From Chloroflexota bacterium (GTDB lineage: Bacteria; Chloroflexota; Dehalococcoidia; DSTF01; JACRBR01), in the NCBI GenBank assembly GCA_021813085.1, contig JAKAMA010000145.1:1-6450 (forward strand): DNA of 6,450 nt, in the 5' to 3' direction. The notes under the pieces were generated by a model that worked only from the letters and a program-made list of their open reading frames with translations, had not been told where the DNA came from and did not search any database. Within the stretch, counting starts at the first letter, position 1, and the number at the start of each line of letters is the position of its first letter. This document shows positions 1 through 5,405 of this stretch, piece by piece. The position numbers were made by a program, and so were the translations under genes.

Positions 1-171
1 CTGCCGGCGGACGCCGTCATCACGCGCATCGTGCGCGGGGGCGAGGTGATCATCCCGCGCGGCTCCGTGCGGGTCGAGCCGGGTGACCGCCTCGCGGTCC
101 TCGTTGCGGCGGGTGCGGCCGGCGAGGTGCGTGGACGGTTCCGGGACTGTGCGGTGAAGGTGGTCGCGTAG
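1..171 (+). CDS. C-terminal fragment of a TrkA-C (RCK_C) domain protein
   Basis: Only the last 56 codons are in the window; the start lies to the left. The visible protein begins LPADAVITRIVRGGEVIIPR and continues with a VEPGDRLAVLVAA stretch. This is the usual pattern of the TrkA-C/RCK_C domain: a hydrophobic strand, an 'RGG-x-hydrophobic-IPRG' turn, then 'GDR-hydrophobic' near the end. RCK_C domains are cytoplasmic regulatory modules that bind ligands and gate potassium channels, Trk/Ktr uptake systems or cation/proton antiporters. Which of these transporters carries it cannot be told from the fragment. A short tail of about 18 residues follows the domain. The gene ends in two consecutive in-frame TAG codons (169-174), and a weak 5-bp hairpin (167-180) spans them. 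The SDR gene starts 58 bases downstream on the same strand, so readthrough is possible. Domain call fairly sure; parent family unknown. Confidence 0.75.
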   Translation: MPADAVITRIVRGGEVIIPRGSVRVEPGDRLAVLVAAGAAGEVRGRFRDCAVKVVA

Positions 172-217
172 TAGGCTACGTCCGCACCGTCGGAAGGCGG
201 CGGGCGTGGCACGCACG

Positions 218-222
218 GGAGG
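218..222 (+). promoter_or_regulatory. Ribosome binding site fixing the SDR start
   Basis: GGAGG lies 7 bases before the ATG at 230. An in-frame GTG at 206 would add eight residues (MARTGGER) but has no comparable Shine-Dalgarno sequence. The homology-like part of the protein (MRLDGRVAIVVGGG) also begins at the ATG. Confidence 0.75.
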
Positions 223-229
223 CGAGCGG

Positions 230-1024
230 ATGCGGCTGGACGGCCGGGTAGCGATCGTCGTAGGGGGCGGTCAGACGCCCGGTGACACCATCGGCAACGG
301 CCGGGCGACGGCCATCCTCTTCGCCCGCGAGGGCGCGCACGTCCTCGTCGCGGACCGTGACCTCGCCTCGGCCGAGGAGACGCGCGCGATGATCGCGGGG
401 GAAGGCGGCCGCAGCGACACCATCGAGATCGACGTCACGCGCGAGGATGACTGCCGCCGTCTCGCCGAGGCATGCGTCGAGCGGCACGGCCGCATCGATA
501 TCCTCCACAACAACGTCGGCATCGGCACGGGGGACGCCGGCGTGCAGCACATCGAGCTGGAGACGTTCGAGCGGATCTTCCGCGTCAACCTGGAGGGACC
601 CCTGCTCACCTGCAAGCACGTGCTGCCGGTGATGCGCGCGCAGGGGTCCGGCGTCATCATCAACATCTCGTCGATGGCGTCGGTCGCCGCCGCGACGGGC
701 ATCGTCGCGTACAAGACGTCGAAGGCGGCCCTGAACGCGCTCACGCAGACGCTGGCGATGGCGAACGCGCGCCACGGCATCCGCGTCAACGCCATCCTGC
801 CGGGGCTGATCAACACGCCGATGGCGATCGAGGGCATCAGCGCGGCGCGCGGCATCACGAAGGAGCAACTCATCGCCGAGCGGGACCGGCAGGTGCCGAT
901 GGGCAAGATGGGCTCCGCGTGGGACGTGGCGAAGGCCGCCGTCTTCCTCGCGTCCGACGACGCCGCCTTCATCACCGGCGTGCTCCTGCCGGTCGATGGC
1001 GGCCAGAGCGTCCGCGTGGGCTGA
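230..1024 (+). CDS. SDR family NAD(P)-dependent oxidoreductase
   Basis: This is a 264-residue classical short-chain dehydrogenase/reductase, the usual length for the family, expected to be a cytoplasmic Rossmann-fold enzyme oxidising or reducing an alcohol/carbonyl. The nucleotide-binding loop follows the first strand at residues 12-24 (GGGQTPGDTIGNG). Its last part fits G-x3-G-x-G (G18, G22, G24), but the loop is a few residues longer than in typical TGxxxGIG members. D42 at the end of the second strand (VLVADRD) favours NAD(H) over NADP(H). An NNVG motif at 94-97 stands for the usual NNAG. The catalytic set is complete: N120, S148, Y161 and K165 (YKTSK). The PG motif follows (LPGLINTPM), and the C-terminus has the typical ITG-x4-VDGG. 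The substrate cannot be read from sequence; family members act on sugars, steroids, acyl chains and many others. The gene is followed by a hairpin terminator and faces a convergent gene, so it is probably the last gene of its transcript. The 206 GTG start is a less likely alternative. Confidence 0.93.
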   Translation: MRLDGRVAIVVGGGQTPGDTIGNGRATAILFAREGAHVLVADRDLASAEETRAMIAGEGGRSDTIEIDVTREDDCRRLAEACVERHGRIDILHNNVGIGTGDAGVQHIELETFERIFRVNLEGPLLTCKHVLPVMRAQGSGVIINISSMASVAAATGIVAYKTSKAALNALTQTLAMANARHGIRVNAILPGLINTPMAIEGISAARGITKEQLIAERDRQVPMGKMGSAWDVAKAAVFLASDDAAFITGVLLPVDGGQSVRVG

Positions 1025-1115
1025 GCGCGGCCCGCGTGTTGTGCGCGTTCGAGGCGGCTGCACGGCGCCGCTTGTGCGCGCGCCGCGCCGGCACAGACGC
1101 CTGCTGACCGCGGAA

Positions 1116-1148
1116 GGGGGCCGGACACGCCCCCGGCCCCCCTTCTTT
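1116..1148 (+). terminator. Rho-independent-type terminator after the SDR gene
   Basis: A perfect 9-bp GC stem (GGGGGCCGG at 1116-1124 with CCGGCCCCC at 1133-1141) encloses an 8-base loop. It is followed by a short T-rich run, TTCTTT (1143-1148). It sits 91 bases after the SDR stop and 31 bases beyond the stop of the convergent reverse gene. The T run serves the forward direction. In the reverse direction the stem is present but is followed by only two T's, so two-way action is possible but weaker. Confidence 0.7.
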
Positions 1149-1179
1149 CCCCCGCTTCGCGCGTCCGTCCCTCCTGCCG

Positions 1180-1776
1180 CTACCCGCGCTTGCGGATGTA
1201 CAAGGCGCCCCCGCCCAGAACCGCTACCCCGAGGATCATCGCGCCGAGGATGCCGGCCCAGGCGACCATCGGCAGACCCGAGTCCCCTGCGGGCGCCGTC
1301 GCCGACAGCGACGGGGCACCGCCGGACGGGACTTCCGCGACGCCGCCGACGGATGCCGGCGAGAAGACGATGAAGGCATCGGTGGGCACCGGCGCGATCG
1401 GCGCAGAGGCGGTGATGGTGCCACCCGGCGACGGGCAGGTGAGCTTGTACTTCGCGCCCAGCACGAGCGTTGGAGTCGGGATGGTGTAGGTGGTGCTGGG
1501 ACCGGCATCGCACGTGTACGTGAAGGACGCATCGTCCGGTAGTGACGCCACGAGCATCGTGCCGCTGTTCTGGGGGCTGGCATTGCTGACGCCCGCGATA
1601 CTCCCCTGGACCACGCCGCCCACGGTCAGGTCGATCGTGGTCGTAGTCACGGTGTGCCCATTTGCTCTGAGCGTGGCCGTGACAACAGGATTGGCGGCCA
1701 CCGCCCTGCCGCCGCCTGACAGCACCGCGACCGCCAGGGCCGCGGCGACGAAGATACAGCCGATTCGATAAGCCAT
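1180..1776 (-). CDS. Exported protein with C-terminal membrane anchor, function unknown
   Basis: This is a 198-residue protein I do not recognise by family. It has a clear Sec-type signal peptide: a short N-region with R4, a hydrophobic core at about residues 8-19, and a likely cleavage after AVA at 25-27. The body is rich in Thr, Ser, Ala, Gly, Val and Pro. It looks like a beta-rich extracellular domain of about 100 residues with two cysteines, C89 and C114, that could form a disulfide. A Pro/Ala/Ser/Gly-rich linker (about 140-167) leads to a transmembrane helix (about 170-194) ending in the basic tail RKRG. The predicted topology is type I: body outside, tail in the cytoplasm. The ending resembles a sortase-type tripartite signal, but there is no LPxTG, only LPMVA before the helix. 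The start is supported by GAGGAGG (1786-1792) 9 bases before the ATG. It is divergent from the large regulator gene and convergent with the SDR gene. It may be a surface adhesin or structural protein, but no function can be assigned. Confidence 0.82.
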   Translation of the reverse strand: MAYRIGCIFVAAALAVAVLSGGGRAVAANPVVTATLRANGHTVTTTTIDLTVGGVVQGSIAGVSNASPQNSGTMLVASLPDDASFTYTCDAGPSTTYTIPTPTLVLGAKYKLTCPSPGGTITASAPIAPVPTDAFIVFSPASVGGVAEVPSGGAPSLSATAPAGDSGLPMVAWAGILGAMILGVAVLGGGALYIRKRG

Positions 1777-2054
1777 AGTCTCCCCCCTCCTCTATTCGGG
1801 CGGCGCATCTTCACGGAAGCGGCGCCCGTGCGCGAGATGACAGGACGGCGTGCCGTGCCGGACCCGCAGATACCGCTCCTGCTGCCCGGCGGGGGAGGGG
1901 CAGGACATCCCGCGCGCCACGCATCGCGGTCTCAACGCGCGGCGAGCAACCGCTGCTCGGGCATGGCCAGCAGTGCCCGCGCAGCCGCCTGTGGGACGCG
2001 GCCGCATCGTCACCCGGCGCGCACGTCCCGCGCATCCGGAGAATTGATGAACAT
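1777..2054. other. Non-coding divergent intergenic region, left part
   Basis: This GC-rich stretch lies between the exported-protein gene and the regulator's promoter. Short open frames exist on both strands, but they look like random GC-rich translation (Arg/Ala/Pro/Gly-rich, no domain, no convincing ribosome sites). Several small dyads are visible. TCCTGC/GCAGGA (1877-1882 with 1900-1905) has extra CCC/GGG pairs inside. CGAGCA/TGCTCG is at 1943-1948 with 1954-1959. CGGGCA/TGCCCG is at 1958-1963 with 1974-1979. The last two share two bases, so they cannot both form fully. I found no convincing promoter for the reverse gene here, although one must exist in or near this stretch if that gene is expressed alone. 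Confidence 0.5.
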
Positions 2055-2077
2055 TTGTAGGCTCTCATGGCTGACAA
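2055..2077. promoter_or_regulatory. Candidate operator dyad overlapping the -35 box
   Basis: TTGTAGGC (2055-2062) and GCTGACAA (2070-2077) form an imperfect inverted repeat of the form TTGTnnGC-n7-GCnnACAA, with 6 of 8 positions matching. It covers the -35 hexamer of the regulator promoter, and its centre lies about 40 bases before the predicted transcription start. That is where an activator contacting RNA polymerase often binds; repression by occlusion is equally possible. The element is inferred from symmetry and position only. Confidence 0.35.
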
Positions 2078-2099
2078 CCGGGGCCGCTATGCGTAGAAT
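2071..2099 (+). promoter_or_regulatory. Sigma-70-type promoter of the LuxR regulator gene
   Basis: The -35 box CTGACA (2071-2076) is one base from TTGACA. The -10 box TAGAAT (2094-2099) is one base from TATAAT. They are separated by the ideal 17 bases. The boxes lie in a locally AT-richer patch (about 2040-2110) of an otherwise very GC-rich window, which supports a real promoter. Transcription would start near 2106 and give a leader of about 90 bases before the ATG at 2195. Confidence 0.65.
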
Positions 2100-2116
2100 T
2101 GTGTATCGCCCAATGC

Positions 2117-2140
2117 GCCGGGCCCACGGGGGAGCCCGGC
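2117..2140 (+). other. Hairpin in the regulator's 5' leader
   Basis: GCCGGGC (2117-2123) pairs perfectly with GCCCGGC (2134-2140) around a 10-base loop, about 11 bases after the predicted transcription start. Only TT follows the stem, so it is not a typical terminator. It could stabilise the mRNA 5' end or act in attenuation, or it may be chance pairing in GC-rich DNA. Confidence 0.35.
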
Positions 2141-2181
2141 TTCCCGCCGCATCTGCCCTGAGCGTCAGGTAGTCCCGTGGC

Positions 2182-2186
2182 GAGGA
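2182..2186 (+). promoter_or_regulatory. Ribosome binding site favouring the ATG start of the regulator
   Basis: GAGGA lies 8 bases before the ATG at 2195. The alternative in-frame GTG at 2177 has only AGGT (2167-2170) in front of it and would add six residues (MARTPT). The ATG is therefore preferred, but the GTG cannot be excluded. Confidence 0.5.
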
Positions 2187-2194
2187 CGCCGACC

Positions 2195-5092
2195 ATGAGC
2201 GCGAGACCGCCCGCGCGCCCCGGCCGCTACCGCAGCCGACTCGTCGGCCGCGGCCGCGAAGTGGCGCGCCTCCAGGCCGCCCTCGACGGCGCCGCCGCCG
2301 GCCGCGGCTCGGTCGTCCTCATCGAAGGTGAGCCCGGCATCGGCAAGACCCGCCTCGCCCACGAGGTCATCGCGCGGGCTGCGCGGCGCGGCTTCCGGGC
2401 GCTCGAGGGCTCCTGCCTTGTCACGACCAGCGGCCTGCCGTTCGCCCCGCTGCACGACGCGCTGGGCCGGCGTACCCGGGACGCGCCGGCGCCCGCTCTC
2501 CCAGCCGCTGCGTCGGTGGGTGACGCATACGAGCGGCGCCGCGCTCTTGCCGAGTTTCTCGTTGGGCTGGGCGAGACGATGCCCGTGCTGCTCGTACTCG
2601 AGGACCTCCAGTGGGGTGACCGCGACACCGTGGCGCTGCTCCCTCTCCTGGCCCGCGCCGTGCGCGACGCCCGCTGCCTGGTGGTCGGCACCTACCGGGC
2701 CGCCGAGCTCGTCGACGGCCATCCGCTCGCCGAAGCGGCTGCTGACCTCCATCGCGCGCGGCTCGCGACGCGGCTCCATCTGCCGCCGCTCACCGCGGCC
2801 GAGACGCACGAGCTGGCAACGCGCATCCTCCCGGCGGAACCTGCGTCGGCGGCCACCCGCGAGCTGCATCGTCGCACCGGCGGCGTCCCCTTCTTCGTCG
2901 AGGAGATCCTCCTGAACCTGGTCGAGCGCGGAGAGGCGTTGCCGGATCCTGCTGCCCCCGACGGGGCCGGACCGCCGCCCCCGATTCCCGAAGGGGTCAG
3001 CGAGGCCGTTGCCGCCCGCCTCGGGCGCCTCAGTGCCCGTGCCCGCCAGACGCTGGAGCTCGCCTCGGTCCTCGGACAGCGCCTCGATCTCGGACGATTC
3101 CTCGCCACACAACCCGACCTGCAGCCGGCCGCCCTGCTCTCACTGCTCGATGAGGCGATCGCTGCGCGGGTGCTCGTCGAGCTCCCGCAGCCTGACGATG
3201 CCCGCGCGTACGGCTTCGTCCATGACCTCATGCGCGAAGTGCTGTACGCCGGCATCGCGCCGGGCCGGCGCGCGCAACTGCACCGGCGGGTGGCCGACGC
3301 GCTCTCGCGTCCTGGCATCGACGGCGCGCATGCCGCCGAGGTCTGCCATCACCTGCTGCTGGCCGGGCCACTGGCGACGCGCGGCGAGGTCCTTGGCGCC
3401 GCCTGGGCCGCCGCATGCCACGCGATGGAGGTCCATGCCTTCGACTCCGCGGCTGCCCATCTCCGCACGGCCGCCGGTTACGCCGCTCCCGGCGACGACC
3501 CGTCTCCAGCCAGCATCTCCCGCCACCTCGCCCGGGCACTCGCCGCATCCGGCGACCTGACGCGCGCCGTCCCCGAGTATGACCGCGCCCTCGCCCTGCT
3601 GGCGCCCGATGCCGACGCCGATGAACGCGCCCGGCTGCGGCTGGAGGTCGCGCGCGAGCTGCGGCGCGTCTCCCTCGATACGGATGCGATGCGCTATCTC
3701 GAGCAGGCGCTCGCCGATGCCCAGGCGGGCCTGCCGACGCCACGCGCCAGCGCCGGCACCGCCATCTCGGTACAGGTCGAGCTCGCTCGCTGCCTGCTCT
3801 GGACGGGCCGCTTCGATGAAGGCGGCCGGCTCGCCGGGGCCGCCCTCGCCGCTTCGGAGGCGATCGAGGATCCCGGCATCCGCGCCCGCGCCCGCTACGC
3901 GCACGCGGACTGGTGCGGACGCTCGGGCGACTTCCGCTCGGCCGCGCACCAGGCCGACGACGCCGCGCAGCTCGCGCTCGAGGCCGGCGACCCGCGCTCC
4001 GCCGGGGCTGCCCTGGTCTCCGCCGCGACCTGGTACCTGCAGTTGCAGGAGGTGGAAGAAGGCATGAGCCGCGCCGGCCGCGCCATCGAACTCGCCGGGC
4101 CGTGCCGGGACCTCACGACGCTGACGGAGGCGCGGAGCCTGCGGGCGCTCGTCCACGGGATGCGGGGGCAGTGGGCGGAGTGCGACGCCGAACTTGCCGC
4201 GGGAAGGGACGCGGCTGCCGGTCTGCGGCGGCTGCCGCACCTGGCCGTGTACCTCACCTTCGTCGACTGGCAACGGACGTTGTGGTGCGGCAGCGACGAC
4301 GACGTCGCCGCGCTCGAGGCCGCGCTGCCGGCGGCACCCCTGCCACCGGTGTACGAGCTGGTGCGCTCGTTCTTCCTCTGCAGACTGTACGTGCGCAACG
4401 GCGACGTCGAAGCCGCCCGCGCCGCGCTCGCGCCATCGCTCCGGCTCCTCCCTGCCGCGCCGCCTCCCGGGCTGGTCGATGGCTGGATCATGGGCGTCTC
4501 CCAGGTCCTCGGCGGACTGTGCGATGTCGGCGACCGCGCCGCTGCCGCGGAGTGGGCGGGGCGCCTGGAGCCGTACGGCGCCCTGATCGTGCCGTTTGCC
4601 TCGCCGGCGCTCGAGCTTGGACGCGCCGCCGGCCTCAACGGCCGCTGGGACGCGTCGCTCACCTGGCTTGCCCGCGCGCAGCAGTCGGCCAGCGTCCATC
4701 ACGCGGCACCCTACGCCGCACTGGCGGCCTGTGAGATTGGCCTGGTCTACCGTCGCCGAGGCGCCGCCGGCGACGACGCCGCCTCCCGGCAGTACCTGCG
4801 CGAGGCGATGCGCGTCTTTGGCCGCCTCGGCATGCGCTGGCATGAGCAGCGCGCCGCCGAAGCGATCGAAGCGCCGGTATCCGCGATGGCGGGGAGCCCG
4901 CTCAGTCCCCGTGAGACGGAGATCCTGCGCCTCGTCGCCGGCGGCAACACGAATCGGGCGATTGCCGATGCGCTCGTCCTGTCAGAGCGGACCGTGGCCA
5001 CGCACATCGCGCACATCTTCGGGAAGATCAGCGTCGACAACCGCGCCGCTGCGACGGCCTGGGCCTTCCGCTCGGGGCTGATCGGGGAGTAG
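2195..5092 (+). CDS. LAL/MalT-like transcriptional regulator: P-loop ATPase plus LuxR HTH
   Basis: This is a 965-residue cytoplasmic DNA-binding regulator of the large ATP-binding LuxR (LAL) class, at the normal length for it. The N-terminus is an AAA/STAND-like ATPase. After an 'LVGRGREVARL' lead-in, Walker A is GEPGIGKT (45-52, Lys at 51) and Walker B is VLLVLED followed by LQWGD (131-142). A GTYR strand and the family-typical 'RTGGVPFFVEEIL' segment follow. Next comes 'IPEGVSEAVAARLGRLS', the usual start of the winged-helix linker. Roughly residues 350-890 are Ala/Leu/Arg-rich helical pairs resembling TPR repeats, the part that in MalT-like proteins senses ligand or partner. The C-terminal LuxR/GerE helix-turn-helix (about 901-965) has LSPRETEILRLVAGG, a recognition helix starting at SERTVATHI, and the conserved K and R after it. 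By family, ATP and an inducer would drive oligomerisation and DNA binding, but the inducer is unknown. It has its own promoter, is divergent from the exported-protein gene, and is followed by a hairpin. I see no frameshift. An alternative GTG start lies at 2177. Confidence 0.95.
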   Translation: MSARPPARPGRYRSRLVGRGREVARLQAALDGAAAGRGSVVLIEGEPGIGKTRLAHEVIARAARRGFRALEGSCLVTTSGLPFAPLHDALGRRTRDAPAPALPAAASVGDAYERRRALAEFLVGLGETMPVLLVLEDLQWGDRDTVALLPLLARAVRDARCLVVGTYRAAELVDGHPLAEAAADLHRARLATRLHLPPLTAAETHELATRILPAEPASAATRELHRRTGGVPFFVEEILLNLVERGEALPDPAAPDGAGPPPPIPEGVSEAVAARLGRLSARARQTLELASVLGQRLDLGRFLATQPDLQPAALLSLLDEAIAARVLVELPQPDDARAYGFVHDLMREVLYAGIAPGRRAQLHRRVADALSRPGIDGAHAAEVCHHLLLAGPLATRGEVLGAAWAAACHAMEVHAFDSAAAHLRTAAGYAAPGDDPSPASISRHLARALAASGDLTRAVPEYDRALALLAPDADADERARLRLEVARELRRVSLDTDAMRYLEQALADAQAGLPTPRASAGTAISVQVELARCLLWTGRFDEGGRLAGAALAASEAIEDPGIRARARYAHADWCGRSGDFRSAAHQADDAAQLALEAGDPRSAGAALVSAATWYLQLQEVEEGMSRAGRAIELAGPCRDLTTLTEARSLRALVHGMRGQWAECDAELAAGRDAAAGLRRLPHLAVYLTFVDWQRTLWCGSDDDVAALEAALPAAPLPPVYELVRSFFLCRLYVRNGDVEAARAALAPSLRLLPAAPPPGLVDGWIMGVSQVLGGLCDVGDRAAAAEWAGRLEPYGALIVPFASPALELGRAAGLNGRWDASLTWLARAQQSASVHHAAPYAALAACEIGLVYRRRGAAGDDAASRQYLREAMRVFGRLGMRWHEQRAAEAIEAPVSAMAGSPLSPRETEILRLVAGGNTNRAIADALVLSERTVATHIAHIFGKISVDNRAAATAWAFRSGLIGE

Positions 5093-5124
5093 GGTCCTCC
5101 GGGACGCGGCCACGTCCATGCCGA

Positions 5125-5149
5125 GGACCGGCCCGCGGGGAGCCGGTCC
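5125..5149. terminator. Terminator-like hairpin between the regulator and the tRNA remnant
   Basis: GGACCGGC (5125-5132) pairs perfectly with GCCGGTCC (5142-5149) around a 9-base loop, 32 bases after the regulator's stop codon. There is no T run on either side, so it is not a textbook intrinsic terminator. On the reverse strand it lies 13 bases beyond the CCA of the tRNA remnant, where a tRNA gene's own terminator would be expected. It may serve both directions. Confidence 0.5.
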
Positions 5150-5162
5150 CAGATTCAGATGA

Positions 5163-5190
5163 TGGAGGCGACGACCGGATTCGAACCGGT
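5163..5190 (-). pseudogene. 3' remnant of a tRNA gene, probably tRNA-Cys
   Basis: Read on the reverse strand, 5190-5174 form a perfect T arm: stem ACCGG, seven-base loop TTCGAAT, stem CCGGT. They are followed at exact tRNA spacing by a 3' acceptor strand CGTCGCC (5173-5167), discriminator T (5166) and an encoded CCA (5165-5163). The acceptor would need a 5' partner GGCGACG about 70 bases upstream (near 5235), but none is present there. The expected anticodon and D arms are also missing, so the gene is a fragment and not a working tRNA. A T discriminator combined with G1-G2-C3 pairing fits tRNA-Cys best. tRNA-Gly also has T73 but normally begins GC. Fragments running from the T arm to the 3' end are typical of displaced ends left by integrases that insert into tRNA genes. 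The hairpin at 5125-5149 may be the original tRNA terminator. Confidence 0.7.
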
Positions 5191-5220
5191 GCCGGGGGTC
5201 GCGCGCTGACGGCGGCGGGG

Positions 5221-5275
5221 CCGCAGGCACCGGCCGCGGCGAACGGCGGCACCGCCGGCCGCGCGCCGGCTGCGG
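5221..5275. repeat. Long imperfect GC-rich inverted repeat
   Basis: Four successive stem blocks nest within 55 bases. CCGCAG (5221-5226) pairs with CTGCGG (5270-5275). CCGGC (5230-5234) pairs with GCCGG (5265-5269). CGCGGC (5235-5240) pairs with GCCGCG (5258-5263). CGGCG (5244-5248) pairs with CGCCG (5253-5257) around a four-base tip. Only three small bulges (GCA, C, GAA) interrupt about 22 base pairs. It starts 30 bases beyond the T-arm edge of the tRNA remnant. GC content here is extreme, so part of the pairing may be composition-driven. It has no T run and no known name that I recognise. Confidence 0.45.
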
Positions 5276-5405
5276 GTGACGGGATCTTCCTGAGCATGGA
5301 CAGCGCCGGACTGAACCGGGCGCCTGCGGCTCAGGGCCGCGCGCGTCGGATACGCTGTCCCCGGACATCGGGTCCAGCAACGACGTACCGCGGGAGCCTG
5401 ACGCC

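Larger units (their letters stand above)
5093..5405. other. Intergenic region with hairpins and a tRNA remnant
   Basis: This 313-base stretch has no credible gene of its own; the open frames crossing it are Arg/Pro/Ala-rich shadows. It holds, in order, a terminator-like hairpin (5125-5149), the 3' remnant of a tRNA gene on the reverse strand (5163-5190), and an extremely GC-rich segment with a long dyad (5221-5275). The last 130 bases before the phosphatase gene show no clear promoter. The best -10-like string is TACGCT near 5351, without a matching -35. The phosphatase start at 5406 is preceded by GGGAG (5392-5396). Confidence 0.6.

Noticed and set aside
176..1513. Long reverse-strand open frame (445 codons) across the SDR gene and part of the exported-protein gene
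   Set aside because: It is antisense to a well-supported SDR and its product is Arg/His/Asp-rich with no domain. GC-rich DNA often keeps the opposite strand open.
1801..1900. Promoter for the reverse-strand exported-protein gene
   Set aside because: Candidate hexamers such as AAGATG have no matching -35 box at 16-18 bases, so none is annotated.
1792..2172. Short open frames on both strands in the divergent intergenic region
   Set aside because: Arg/Ala/Pro-rich translations without hydrophobic pattern, domain or Shine-Dalgarno support. The forward one also crosses the promoter.
3140..4843. Reverse-strand open frame of 567 codons inside the regulator gene
   Set aside because: The sense frame carries Walker and LuxR motifs along its length. 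The antisense product is Gly/Ala/Arg-rich, with no recognisable domain and no ribosome site.
5163..5275. A complete tRNA or a tmRNA 3' end on the reverse strand
   Set aside because: No 5' acceptor partner, D arm or anticodon arm occurs at the needed spacing. The acceptor strand has G at position 70 and a T discriminator, unlike the tmRNA alanine acceptor.
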